From Nipponacmea schrenckii (Eukaryota > Mollusca > Gastropoda > Lottiidae), in NCBI GenBank assembly GCA_030562195.1, contig JAUJPP010000005.1, positions 26,895,106 to 26,959,105 on the forward strand: a DNA stretch of 64,000 bases. The letters are read 5' to 3'. The first letter of the stretch is position 1. Every line of letters starts with the position of its first letter. The notes below the pieces were generated by a model. That model searched no databases. It saw only the letters and a list, made by a program, of their open reading frames with translations, and was not told where the DNA came from. This document shows positions 37,495 to 50,092 of the stretch, in pieces. Made by a program: the position numbers and the translations under genes.

Positions 37495-40400
37495 ATGGTT
37501 GGTGTTTTCTCAGCCGTTTGTCGGCGAATAACAAGAAGACGACCCATTTCCCCTGGCCTTAATGATAGAGGCACAGATTTCACTGAAAATAATGACCAGA
37601 ATCTCAAAGAATGTCTGTCAACATTAGATCTTGTATCATTGGGTGTGGGCAGTTGTTGTGGAACTGGAATGTATCTATCGTGTGGTCTGGTTACCATGGC
37701 AGCAGGGGGATCTGGTGCTATTATAGCATTCGTAGTGAGCGGAATAGCAGCTTTACTTTCAGGCAAGTTGAAGATCCCGTTTTTCGCCAACGAATAAAAC
37801 CAGTTCAGCAGACCATTTAACAGTTAATTAATTTCCTTGTAACATCTGTCGTCACTTAATATGAACAATTAAGATATAGCTGAATGATACTAAAATATTG
37901 AATGAATATAAATACAGTTCTCTTTTCTGCAAGCATGTACAATGCTTTGGAGAGGCGGCAAATTGGTTAAAAGTGGAAAATTGACTTCATCCTATCACTC
38001 AATGATTTTGTTCGTATTATAAAGTCAATTTTTTGATAAACTGTCAATTTACTATAGATTTTCCAAAAATGAAAAATTCGATTTTCAAATTGTGTTCTCC
38101 ATACCTGTTAAAATTTAACTACATGTATAACTATTATATGAATATTGCATGCATATATATTGTACTCTAATTTTCTGTATAAAGTCAAATCCAAGAACAT
38201 TTTGTCCATTCCCTAATAGTTTTATTGGTTTTTCAGGAAGTTGTTATGCAGAATTGGCATCTGTTTGTCCTAAGACTTCCGGATCGGCATATATATACAG
38301 CTATACAACAGTTGGGGAGCTGATAGCGTTTGTTATAGCATGGGGATTGATAGCAGAATATGTCATTGGTGCAGCATTGGCATCAGTTGTATTGAGTACT
38401 ACTATCGATTCGATGTTTAATTTTGTTTTAAAAGATTATTTATCTACGTGGGGATCAGTAGGAGGTAAAAAAAAATATTCTTCTTTTCTTTTTCTGATCA
38501 ATTCATAAACAAACATAACATCGACTTCGGTACTTAAATAAGTTCTTTTAAATAATCCTTTTTAAATAATTGCACTTCAATTCTCCTGTTCCTCAAACAT
38601 AACATCGACTTCGGTACTTAAATAAGTCCTTTTAAATAATCCTTTTTAAATAATTGCCCTTCAATTCTCCTGTTCCTCTTTTCGGATAGGGGGTTAGTCT
38701 ATTGTTAAATTTTGTCAAGATATAACACTACATTTTTTTTCATGATCTGCAAAAATGAAATTTATGATCCACTGTACTTAGCTTCCTTTAAAGGAAGGTA
38801 ACTTTATAACATCTTTCTTAAATTATAGGTCGAGAATATTTTGATGTGCTGGCGGTTGTAATATGTGTGATATTGACGATAGTTTTGATTAGCGGCGTGG
38901 AACTTTCTGCTTCCATCAACAACATTCTCAATCTGATTAATTTGTTAGTTCTTCTATTCTTTATTGGTATCAGTATATATTATAGTAAGATTAATAATTG
39001 GACTTCTACAGACCAGTCTTCTAAGTGGGGAATCAAGGTAGGTCTTTTGATACGTAAATGTCTGACGCAACCCTGTGGAACAAATAATGATGTATCTTTT
39101 ACTATTGACCAATTGTATAAATCATCTCTATCCTCCATATTTTTCAGGTTCTAGCTCAGATACCGTCAGCATATTTTGCTTTTATTGGCTTTGATGGGAT
39201 TGCTTCTGCAGGTGGGGAAACTAAGAATCCCAGTAAATCTATACCCAAATCTGTGATATTATCTATTACAATATGTACTTTGGTATATGTAACAGTATCA
39301 GTATGTCTAAGCTTAATAGTTCCGGCTAATCAACTACCAGAAAATACTGCCATGATGGATGTTTTTGTATTAAAGAACAATTACTATGCAAAATATATCA
39401 TATCAATTGGAGCAGTTTGTGGATTATTTGCTGCTGCATTTGGTTCTATGTTCCCGTTACCCAGAATCCTATGTGCCATGGCGAGAGACGGACTCATACA
39501 CAGGTAATTTTGATAGTTTTTCAATTTGTCAAACAAGTCCCTTACAAAAGACTAAAAACATAACCATTGGATCAATTGTTTTTGTTTCGTTTTCCGTACA
39601 TGGAAGACAACAGAATGTAACAATAGAGTTAGGTACATGCAATTATGTTTCCGGCACAATGCAAAAACCAAATAAATTTTATTTGTTCGGGATTGTTAGA
39701 CAAATGAGCACCTCGGGTAATCGAAGATGAGAGTCCGGGACGTTTCATTATCACCACTAATCATCAATACATGAAATCAAAAATTAAAATGGATTGAGAG
39801 TCTCAGTACAATCGACAAAAATAATTCTTCTTTCAAATATAAGATACAAATTATTTTTCAAGGCACAATGCGGATCGTAATCAGTTTCAGTAAATGATAT
39901 TAAACTAGATCAGTTATACTTTTGATACTACAGAAGAGCACTATGTCTTATTCACACGCAGAATAAACACTCTACTGGTTTTAAGAAACACATAAAATAT
40001 TCTTATAAATTATTCAGACACATTCAACAGCAAACAATATACTTAAGATAAAGCAATACAATAATTCTACAATATGACAAGAACATATTTCATATAAAAC
40101 AATAATTACAACTATGCCTAAACTTTCTTTGCTAAAACCACCAGTTAACATAATTACCTCCACTTACAAAATGCTAGATTCCAGACAAACTAAATAAAAT
40201 ATTCCTGGCACAGAGCAAATATCATAGGCATATAAAAAAAAAACAATAGGCACACTTTCCTAATATGTTCAACAACGTTATTCTTAAACAATAAACAAAT
40301 TATACAAGAAATGGAATTTCTGCCAGTAAAGTATTAATCTATACAACAGAAATGCAATGATAAAATAATACTGACAACATAAGAAATTAACAAATAGGCA

Positions 40401-43400
40401 ATGGACAATGATTATCGGCACATAAAAGGGAAACAATGAGAATTATATGAGCAAAGGAATGCCGATGAGGACGATCAAATGCCGGAAGTTTAAGCATTAC
40501 TTGCTCGGGCCACACTACCCACGCCTCCGAGAAACGTTCGTCCCCGAACGAAAAACCAAAGTCATGTAAAACAATCATACAAATTTAAAAACTTAACAAT
40601 AAAGCACAGCTTCTATTGGTATCCTTATCATCATCACAGATTTAGCCAATTCTTCTGCAAAAGTACTTCCTCATAGCTGCTTCTCTTAATCTCATCTCTT
40701 CTGAAGCTTCCACTCGTCTATATTAGCCCATAAGGTGCAGAAAAGTAGGACGTAAAATTTCATTTCATTTTCTGAAGCTTCCAGTGGAAGTGGTGACTCA
40801 AAGTTTACAGGCCAATAAAAGGAATGCAATGTAGTAGTGAAGCCTTCTTATCAGCATCAAAGTGAGCTACCTCCTGTCCTCATCATGATATTAAACGAAA
40901 TACTGTATCTCTATAAGAACCAGAAACAACATGTCGAGCCTCCCTTATCTCTGATACCGATCCACTAAAAGTAGTTATGATAGGACTAGGGTTGTAGGTT
41001 GGTTCTCTAGGTGAAGGTATTGGTTTACTTCTTGCTGCAAAGCTCAAACCAACAGGATAAGAGGAATCCATCCCAACAGCTGTAGTACCATCTCGTAACT
41101 CACTTGAACTAGACTTCAGATGACGCTTGACTCACAGCTGTGCTCTATAGTACCAATTGGAATACAGGTAAACGTATGCTCAATAAAATCAACTGGAGGA
41201 TTTACTTATTCAGCTTCAGGACGAAGAGAGGCCGAAAGTAGAAGGGAATTCGTAACTGAACTCCAAGCTCTATTAGTTCTTTAAAAATCTGATAAACAAC
41301 ATGTTGAATGGCTTCCCAGTCAATCATACTCTCTGGTTTGGACCCAATGCTGGTAACAGTAGAAGATGGTTTTGGTTTCTACACAGAAGAATTATTCTTA
41401 TTCTTGGTTACTTCATCCATTACCATAGCATAGATTTCTTTTGATTTCTTCGTTTTCGGCAATGAAAAGCAAAATGTCTTCTCCAATTGTAAGCTGATTC
41501 GTATTTCTCTTTGCAACCTCCAATTGGACAAGAGTAATAAGTAGATTTTCGACGGTAAGTATCATTATGTCGATCTAACTCATCTCTTCTCGAAAAGGAT
41601 GCTCTACATTCTGAAAATTCAAAATTATTGTTTTCTCTTCTATCTCTATCATCTCGTCTTATCCTTCTTGGAGACTTGACCCTTTTGTGTGTATTTTGCT
41701 TCATCTCTTCAGTTAAACATCTGGGCGTTTCCCATCTGACAACTGGAGATGTCTTAGACACATCTGTGGAAACACCTGCATAACTAATTTTTTGACCAAG
41801 ATAAATAACTTCATCTTTGCACAACCGACTCTTGCTAGTCTTCAGTTGCAACCCAACTTCTTTTAGACGCCTTAGTACCTCAGTCAACCTTGTAATATGT
41901 TCCTCAAATGATCTTGAGAACACGATAATATCTTCCAAAAATATTCTTTCAGTACTTTCCATAAGGCGTTCAAATGTTGCAGAACTATTTGAAATACCAA
42001 AAGGTGTTGCGAATGCAGTCTTCACTCGATCTTTCTCGTCAACGTCTCCTTGGAAAAATACACTTTGCAAATCAATACAAGAGAACCAAGAAGAGCCAGA
42101 AAGACAGTCTATAGAGTCGTCTATCCCCGGTAGAGGATAAGCGTCCCTTATTGTAACTTTATTAAGCTGTCTGTAGTCTACACAAAACCTTGTGGCTCCA
42201 GACTTTTCCTTACAAGCACAATGGGCGACGACCAAGGTCCTGATGCAGGTTCGATTAAATTCCTTTTGGTCATTTCTACCAAATGCTTCCTAACTTCTTC
42301 TTGAGATGAAAGGGGTAACCTTCGTGGAGACTGCCGTATCGGTGAAGCGTCACCAGTATTGATCGTGTCAATACTGCACAAAATGATCTTTCGCCATTTC
42401 TTCTAGTAAATCTTCATCCGTTGTAGGATAGGCTGCTTTAACTAAGTGTATTACCGATTGTGCAAAATCGATCAAACTTTCATCATTCTTTCGTCTTCTA
42501 TCTCGTAACATAACTTTTCTCAAGTTAGCAAGTTCGGGTGGTTCGAACTTCTGACGAAGAGTTCGAATAAGCATACCATAACTGTTTAAATTACAGTGCC
42601 TCATTGAACCAAATATATCCCGTGCCCTGTCTACAAGACTTATTGTCAAGAACAGCTTTCTCCTCTTCACTCCATCCATTGATCTCGGCAGTGACATCAA
42701 ACTGAACAAGATAATTCTGCAATCTAAAATCTCCACTGAACTTAGGCGGCATTGCAACATGATTCTGTCTCGGAGCAAGAATCTGTCGATGCTGTCTGTT
42801 AGCTGCAACTGGAGTACATAAATTCTCGACATCTTGCTCGTCTGGAGAATCAGTACCTAGACTGAATGTTGAACTCGACCACTAAGTGGACCCAGAGAGC
42901 TTGTGAACACTGAGGAATCAAAGCTTACACTTCTTGATAAAGGTGTAGACGTGTTTTCTCTCGAACTTTCTGGAACAACAGGAACAGTCGATTTTTCAAA
43001 TATACTACTATTCGAAACATCTTGATTAGAGCGCCTACAAGAACCAACTTCTGTAAACAGTGAATCTGAACCGTTCATGGTAGCAGGCGACACATTATGC
43101 CTCCTTTCTTCTCTGAACGATGATATCATCTCTTCTAATCTTCTTACATTGTTGTTGTAAGACCTCTGTAGATCATTCAACGCCTCTTCCACTTCCAACT
43201 CTTGTCGGTTTAATTGTCTCTCATTCATCTTAAACTTACCTTACCTTATTAAGTCTTTCAATCCCACTTCAGCCATCAATTTATCTTTCTATATTGTTAC
43301 CCGCACACTATGCAAAATACAAATTAATTTTATTTTCCGGGATTGTTAGACCAGGGATTGTTAGACCAATGAGCAGATAATCCGGGGTGTTTCATTAAAT

Positions 43401-45892
43401 GAAAACAAACATTAAAATGGATTGAGAGTTGATAAAATAAATAAAAATGAAAAACAAAACAATCAAGTTTTCCCCAAAAAGACAAAAATAAATTATATGA
43501 GCAAAGCATAAAACACAAATGCCAAGTTTAAAATTTTGCAGGGCCACAAATAAGGAAACATAGAAAGAATAAAATGATATTTTTAAAATTAAGATATTTT
43601 ACCTTTTAGAAATTATAGAAGAGCACCCCATGTCCCTTTTTAACGGGAGAATCTATATCTTACTGGGTTTTATCTAAATTACATAAAATTTTTTAAAATT
43701 TTTTCATTACACATTCCCAAAAGCAAACATTTATACCCTTTTTTTGGCAGAGCCCATATATCATACGGAGCATAAAAACGTACCCAAAAATATTTATACA
43801 TTTTTTTTCGTAAATATTTTCAAAAAATGGGTTTTTGATTAAAACATTTAAACAAATTATACAAGAAATGGAATTTCAGCCATGATAAAATAATACTGAC
43901 AACATAAGAAATTAACAAATAGGCAATGGGCAATGATTATCGGCACATAAAAGAGAAACAATGAGAATTATATGAGCAAAGGCATGCCAATGAGGACGAT
44001 CAAATGCCGGAAGTTTAAGCATTACCCACTCGGGCCACAATTAATAGAAAGAGAATCATGAGAAAGAATGAAACATGATTTTATAATTAATGTTATATTT
44101 TAGCCATTTTGGAGAAATATGTCAGAAGACGAAAACACCCCGACCTGCTACCTTATTAACTGGCATATTATCTATATCGTTAGCTGTTACAATTGATCTA
44201 AATTATCTTATAGAATTGGTTTTAATGGGTATGTTCTTTACTTTATATATATACCATAAACTAACACATTTCATACAGTTTTTTATTGGTGTGCTCTATA
44301 TTTCATACGGTATGTTCTTTATATGACTAAACGTACAATGATATATTGATATGTTCTTTATTTTTTATATACGTAAATGTGATATTTTTCATAACGGTTG
44401 AATGGGTATGTGATTGACAGGATACATTCTTTAAAACAAATTTCTTTCAGGTACTCTCCTTGCGTATATTTTGGTAGCTGTTTCTGTTCTAGTATTACGT
44501 TATGACAAGTATAGTAGCAGTGGTTATCAACCTCTAGAATCATTAACTGATGTGAATGATGGTGATGAATCTCACTCTAACATCAATGATATTATTAAGA
44601 TCGGCATCGAAGAACATTCAGAACCAACGCATTTTAAAGATATCAAACAAAAACGGTATTACGAAAAAGTCTTTCATCAATTTCAAAGTGTATGTAGAAA
44701 CTGTTCACCGGAAGTGTCTAAATTGAAGTACTCATTGTTTATGATGCTGAGTGTTATATTATGCATCCAGCTCACAGTGTGTATTTGTATTGTGCTTTTA
44801 ATACGAGGAGTTTTGTCTCTAAATACTGTGATATTATCAATATTAACTATTCTTTGTGTTGCTTTGATAACGTTAATAAGTATTTTATCATCATTACCAC
44901 AGACCACGTAAGTTGATTTTCGTCAGTTTATGAAATTGCTTTGTACATCTCACCCAAATACAACTACAAATATATCAAAACCATAAATGTTGATATTGTA
45001 GCCGTTTTGTTTTGTAACTTGGTAGAGTAAACAGGATACTAGAATATACTATGTAGCAAGGGAAGCGAGATATGATATGCTCATAATGTGAACATATGTT
45101 TGTGTTTAACAATCTTAAATTGCTTAGAGATCATATCAAGGTTAGTAGAATTAACTCACTAACTCTGTACTTTAATATGATTTCTAATTATCTTAGATAG
45201 CTTATAGATCAAATCCAAATGGTCGATCTTTGTGTAATGTGTCTTTCTAATTAAATCTGAATTACTTATTTGGTATTTCTTAAATTACTTACAGATCACA
45301 TCAAAGTTTTCGAGTACCAATGGTGCCTCTATTGCCTTTACTGGTTACGTTTTTGAATATTTATTTTATATCATCACTATCATTATATTCGTGGATAATA
45401 TTTTCTATTTGGATGTTTATAGGTAATTTTTAGAAAACTTTATAGAGGAGTTGACTACATGGGCTGTGTAGAAAAAAAGGCCATTGGGCTCAAACATACA
45501 TCATGTGATGTTAAATCTGTTCGATAGTTTTTTGCTTAATTATTATTATATTTAATTATTTATTTCCATCATCTTCCAGAACGATTCCAATTTCGGACTG
45601 CTGTAGTGACGTTTATACTCCGGTTGTCGAAATCTTCTGGCAGTGTCACGACCAAGATCTAATGGGAAGAGCATTTTCATTCAAGATTATGCCACCTTTA
45701 CTTACATTGATTAGGATTTTATAAATGAAACAATGAATCAGATTGGCATAAACCCTTCAAAGCTTGGCACGTTACTGTTCACACTGGCCTATGATAATAT
45801 GTATTAGTATTTTCATTGCAGGGTTTATTATATATTTTACGTTCAGTGTTCGAGGCGAGGTGTTAAAATCAAGGGATTTCCAGAGTAAATAA
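37495..45892 (+). CDS. SLC7 cationic-amino-acid-transporter-type permease, 8 exons
   Basis: Coding exons: 37495-37762, 38237-38464, 38829-39037, 39148-39503, 44104-44228, 44451-44907, 45295-45422, 45822-45892. Phases agree throughout; 1842 bases, 613 residues plus stop, a usual length for the CAT subfamily. Family marks: TLDLVSLGVGSCCGTGMYL at the first membrane segment, CYAELASVCPKTSGSAYIYS with TVGEL, FAFIGFDGIASAGGETKNP, GSMFPLPRILCAMARDGLI, MGTLLAYILVAVSVLVLRY, and VPMVPLLPLLVTFLNIYF. The first-segment wording resembles SLC7A14 more than SLC7A1 to A3, as far as I recall. It should move amino acids across a cell or lysosomal membrane; substrate is not predictable. A long hydrophilic loop (exon 6) precedes the last segments, and the C-terminus is short. 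The start ATG at 37495 follows an in-frame stop. Confidence 0.95.
37757..37768 (+). other. Non-canonical GC donor of transporter intron 1
   Basis: The first exon ends TTTCAG and the intron begins GCAAGT at 37763. Only this border keeps the frame (phase 1) and restores the family sequence ALLSG-SCYAE across to the TTTTTCAG acceptor at 38236. CAG|GCAAGT is the strong form usual for GC-AG introns. Confidence 0.85.
38510..38677. repeat. 84-bp tandem duplication in transporter intron 2
   Basis: Two copies (38510-38593 and 38594-38677) of a segment starting CAAACATAACATCGACTTCGG differ at only a few bases. It lies between exon 2 and exon 3 and does not touch splice sites. Confidence 0.92.
40713..40769 (+). 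repeat. 5'-truncated SINE inserted in the Gypsy element
   Basis: The last 50 or so bases of the SINE family (ATTAGCCCATAAGG, GTAGGACGTAAAA, CATTTCATTT) flanked by TTCTGAAGCTTCCA on both sides (40699-40712 and 40770-40783). It is a clean truncated insertion younger than the Gypsy copy. Confidence 0.85.
41420..42381 (-). pseudogene. Gypsy reverse transcriptase remnant fused to a C2H2-like tail
   Basis: 42381-42178 gives the start of the RT (IRQSPRRLPLSSQEEVRKH, EPASGPWSSPIVLV); 42235-41420 continues after a frameshift with TRFCVDYRQLNKVTIRDAYP, and FCIDLQS-type and LEDIIVFSRSFEEH segments. The family YLDD active site reads FLED, so an active-site acid is changed. After LGQKISYAGVS the family match stops, and a basic segment leads to CPIGGCKEKYESAYNWRRH, which fits a C2H2 finger (C-x4-C-x12-H-x3-H), preceded by a broken one. 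No RNase H or integrase follows. Confidence 0.8.
42368..43228 (-). pseudogene. Gypsy gag remnant
   Basis: Two open pieces: 43228-42857, with a coiled-coil-like start (ELEVEEALNDLQRSY), and 42832-42368, with the gag core (KLFLTISLVDRARDIFGSM, LRQKFEPPELANLRK, DRRRKNDESLIDFAQ, LVKAAYPTTDEDLLEEMAKD). A frame change separates them near 42840. The gag core runs directly into the start of the polymerase region, so the nucleocapsid and protease segments are missing. Confidence 0.8.
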
Positions 45893-45953
45893 GGTGTCTG
45901 TCTTCATGGATTTTTTTTCTGTATTAATTTTCTTGATTAAAAAGATATAATGG

Positions 45954-45959
45954 AATAAA
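45954..45959 (+). terminator. Candidate poly(A) signal of the transporter gene
   Basis: AATAAA about 60 bases downstream of the TAA stop at 45890-45892. Confidence 0.5.
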
Positions 45960-46537
45960 TGAATCCCGAGATAATCCACCTCCTCTATTCCTTATCTAAT
46001 GAAGGTTAAAGTTAAATGCCTTGTTTGCTTTCAAGAACATATTTAAGCTGACTAGAGAGGTTTGAACGACCAGTGATAGAAGAGGCGAGGGAGTCGATGA
46101 CCATGAAGCATGAAATATTGTCGTGGATGATTTCAAAATTAAACCAAGCTTGCTTGCCAAATTCTACCCGAAATTAGTTCAATGTAACTTTTTAGAAATA
46201 AAAATTTTTAATTATAAGTTGTACATTTCATAGATGAAATATGGACACCTTTCTATAAAAATATTTTATATACAATACATATGAAATATATATATGTTAA
46301 ACTTCTCCATGTCATGTCTGATATGCACATAACCGCACTCTTTTGTCATCTTTAAATCATCTGTTGGTCAGATGTCTTTCTATTGTAACTGGCTGAGATT
46401 TCACAAACCATTCAATCATTTATTGACAACAATTGACTTTTAAAAATCTTGTATCGTCTGTGGATATTTACTTTTTGGTGTTTGTAATCTTGTGCACGTA
46501 TGGGCTCTAGACAGTATATTACATTTTTGGAATTATT

Positions 46538-46543
46538 TTTATT
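46538..46543 (-). terminator. Candidate poly(A) signal of the galactosyltransferase gene
   Basis: AATAAA on the minus strand, about 70 bases downstream of the TAA stop. Confidence 0.5.
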
Positions 46544-46610
46544 GACGGCTTTGGGGGATTGTTTCTTTGTTTCTCCTTTCATTTCTTCTGATTCGATTCT
46601 CCATTTTTCT

Positions 46611-49600
46611 TTAGTTTTTCTTAACTTGTGACTTTTCTTCTTCTTTTAATATCGTTTCTCTCTCTTCTTCTTCAGCTCTTTCAACAATTACTTTGGTTTC
46701 ATTAATCTTCTGAAATATTTATAAATTATTAATGACAAATATACACATACACGTATAAATCGTGTCACATTAACTTCCCAATATTTTAATATATTAGTTA
46801 AAATAAACCAGCAACTCAAAATCGTAAATATATGACTGGACATCATCAATATGCATATTCCAAGTTTCTTCAAAGTCGAAATAAAAAATCTATAGCCATC
46901 GTAGCGTTTATAAGATAATTATGGACAAGGGCAGTGACGAGGGTACGAAAAAACAGGGAAGATAGGGCGTTTACAAAGTATATAGCAATAAACTTACTTT
47001 GAACACTTCAGTTTTATCGATTAGAATGGTGATATTTGTGTATAATTTTAAGAAAGTTATACCAGTAACATTATATACAGAACTATTCAAACCATCATAC
47101 GCCATTCTAGCTTTAGATCTTTGCATCATCTGAAATCTTTTTAAAAATGAGATAATCTAACAGATCTTTTAAGATTATATCTTACAGATGACATAATTCA
47201 AGAATTTAGATACAATTCTTTCATGCGATGTTATTATTGAATGCATTATTTTAACCGATTTCTATTGTAATTAAATAATATCTGTATGCTATTAGTAAGT
47301 TATCAATTAACAAAATTCATGAAAATTTATTATTTTCTAATAAATATATTATGCGAAATAACGTGTTTAGATAAACGAATAAATTCTTCGTGTTTACCGT
47401 TGCGGCACCTCATGGGACTGATCGCGAAAAACAGATTGAATCACACAAAAGTACTGCCCATACATTATATGGATCTCCTTTACAGTGATAAAAAGCAAAT
47501 AACAGGTCCACTGTGGTAACTATACAAGAAAATATGTGTCAAGAGACAACAAAGAGAAGGATCAATAATTCTATATCAAATAGGCTACCTGTCTGGATTT
47601 GTTGGATTAGTTTTATCACGTTTATGACCAGGTGTTGCATATCTACTATATCTCAACGGGTAACGCACAGTCTTTAAGCCTTTTGCTGATATTCTGAAAG
47701 ACAATCAAATTCTTGAAAAGATAAATGAAATTATGATATATACATATATGTTACAAACTGACAATTATACAAAATAATAAAACAAAGTGCAGTATCATGG
47801 TCCCTTTTTACGCTCCTCAGGAGCAAAAAAAAGATACGTGAAATATCTTTAGCTATGGAAGCTGGCGGGTCTATTATAATGTGAAGGGATGGGCATAAAT
47901 TTGTGTAATACGAAAAAAACGGTGTTAAATATTTCTTTTGTATTTGGGACACACTAGAAGAACATGATGTTCATCTTCGACCTGATGAAGTGCTAATATA
48001 TTCTATTGTCGACAAGTATGTGCGCCACCGTAAAAAAAGATTTGATACTACAGGTAACCATTTGCTTTTCATTTACCGCCCAATATTTTAATTCGATCAT
48101 TCGTCCATATCGTACCATATATTTATGCTTTCCATGATTCGTACTATTTCGGAAGAAGACTTATTACATATGGTATAATTATGAAGCAACGTTACCGACC
48201 TGTCCCTATGATTACCATCTTCGCCACCCCAACCGAAAAATGCATTTGAAAATCCATTGGTCATTTCAACGTGTGTTTTATTTAATGCTGATACACCACC
48301 ATAATATCCATTAAAAGGTATTCTGTAAAGAGATATTACCTACGTATTATATCTTTGTAATCTCTACTGTTTCATTTATGTAATCAATATTATTTTCTCG
48401 GATTTCGTCAGGAATAAACCAATCGTGCTAGAAATAACTACGCTTTTAAAACTTTTGTCTCTTTTTATATATGTTTGAAACTCACTGAAAATTAGACTTC
48501 TGTAAAGCAACAGCCATATGCTTAGGTTGATCTTCACATTTATATAAGTTAAAATCGTGGATGGGATACATATCAACATCATGGAATATAAAACAGGTAT
48601 AATTATCTATCTTTAATGATTCGAGCACACCGATATTCATCAATAACCCACGATTAAATACTTCTGTACCAGCCTGTTGAAAAAATTAAATAAAGAACAC
48701 TATTACTTCGTTTATATATGAAGAATCGCCAGTTGTGGAAGATATTATATTGGCTAATTAAATTTGTGGCATGGAGTTCCCAGTTGTTTTATCTAGGTAT
48801 ATGTAATTCAACTCAATTAGATCATTTAATGTAAATGTCCAGTTAGTATCTTTGAAGGTTACTGTCTTGTCAGCGTCGTTACTTTTTTGTCTGGCCCACA
48901 ATGTTACTGTCTGGTTAGTCCACTTGAACGTTACTGTCTCGATAGTTCCCTTTTGCTAGTTTAGCCCAATGAACATTACCGTCTGTTAAGCCCTCTTTTG
49001 TCCGTTTAACCCACATCAATGTTACTGTCTGGTTAACCTACTTGAATGGTACAGTCTGGTTAGGCACTTGATTAATAATGTCTGGCTATCCCACGTTACT
49101 GTCTGGTCAAATCACACTGGGACGTACCATTCTGGTTAGCCCACTTGAACGTTTCTGTACGGTTTGCTCATTTAAAGGGACATTCAGGTAAGTTGAGTTG
49201 ATCTGTGATATGTTATGGACTTCGTTTAAGTATGTTACTAGCGCAATTCAATTGTTCAAAACCATCTTTACATTACTTAAAATTTATGTAAGTTTGGAAG
49301 AATAATTTGAATAACCAACTCTTGACAACTATGTTATTTCCCTTTATACGCAAAATATCTCATTGGATCTAGACTTCATCCCAAGTAGGTTTGAGTATAC
49401 AATCTCAACGTGTTTGTTAACACAAAACGACGTCGGGTTTCACCGAAAACAGCCCCAATCTGCAAATAACATTATCATACCATGATCGATATTTTAATTG
49501 TTTTCTATATGTCGACGCAAGGGTCAACAAATAACACGTACCTGTTCAACCACAAAAATTGTAAAATCCAACTGTTGTCTCTTTAACATGGGTAAAGTAT

Positions 49601-50092
49601 GATATAAAAAGTCTAATAAATGTTTTCGCCTGTCTCTGTAAGCTATGATAATTGCTACTTTCTGATCAGCCTTACATGTACTTGGTCTATAACGACCACC
49701 AGGCTTCCATGGTTCGTCATGCAATTTCTCAATATCTGTCAGGTTGCCTTTAAAATGATGAAAGGTAAAATCACCAACTGAAATGCAATAGAATGAAACT
49801 GAAAATTTTTTTAAATTAATAAAGCGTTCGGGGGGGGGGGGGGGTCATAATTGCCCCAAAAATAAGTAGAATACATAAGAAAAAAAATCTTACTTAGATA
49901 TGGTGATGTCTTTGAACAAGGTTCCAAATTGTCGAACTGTACCATCTTATCTTTTTTGATCAATGAAAAGATTGATGAGCTATTCTTTAGATATTCTATG
50001 GATGACAAATACTTGTGCACAACCTCATGAGTTACTTTGTAGTGCAGCACCATTGAGATTAGAAAAAATGTCACCAAAACATAGCCCCTTAA
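46611..50092 (-). CDS. Beta-1,4-galactosyltransferase family enzyme with variant active-site motif; first exon not found
   Basis: Exons in order: 50092-49894, 49777-49542, 48673-48486, 48322-48200, 47693-47589, 47136-46998, 46709-46611; phases agree, 362 residues without the first exon. It begins in a signal-anchor (GYVLVTFFLISMVLHY), as expected for a type II Golgi protein. Family marks: VAIIIAYRDRRKHLLDFLYH, LKRQQLDFTIFVVEQAG, VFNRGLLMNIG, FIFHDVDMYPIHD with the metal-binding DVD, YYGGVSALNK, GFSNAFFGWGGED, GHKRDKTNPTNPDRF and YDGLNSSVYNV. The position that in the mammalian enzyme is Tyr289 is Tyr here, favouring UDP-Gal over UDP-GalNAc. The usual GWGGEDDD reads GWGGEDGN. The acceptor at 47137 (AAAAAG) is weak but is the only one that restores the frame. 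A charged 32-residue tail follows the family end. The start codon must lie in a short upstream exon. Confidence 0.92.
48834..49180. repeat. Degenerate minisatellite in a galactosyltransferase intron
   Basis: Irregular repeats of GTTACTGTCTGGTTAG with CCCACTTGAACG, in units of roughly 27 to 40 bases. It lies between exons 49542-49777 and 48486-48673. Confidence 0.8.

Larger units (their letters stand above)
39660..44039 (-). mobile_element. Ty3/Gypsy LTR retrotransposon, deleted copy with both LTRs, in transporter intron 4
   Basis: LTRs lie at 43311-44039 (5' on the minus strand) and 39660-40514 (3'). Both start TGTGGCCCGAG and end with TGCA-like words read on the plus strand as TGCAAAA. Between them are a gag frame, a reverse transcriptase remnant and a zinc-finger-like tail. 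Protease, RNase H and integrase are not found. After the 5' LTR a TGGCTGAAGTGGGAT word resembles a tRNA-Leu primer site with a small deletion. A purine-rich GGAGGCGTGGGTAG precedes the 3' LTR. No matching target duplication is seen. Confidence 0.85.
45893..46610. other. Convergent 3' region between transporter and galactosyltransferase
   Basis: A plus-strand AATAAA at 45954-45959 follows the transporter stop by about 60 bases, and a minus-strand AATAAA at 46538-46543 follows the galactosyltransferase stop by about 70. The two genes meet tail to tail with about 580 bases between these signals. Nothing else is seen. Confidence 0.6.

Noticed and set aside
37602..37820. Alternative reading through the GC donor into intron 1
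   Set aside because: The ORF continues only about 12 residues to a stop and loses the family sequence that resumes at 38237.
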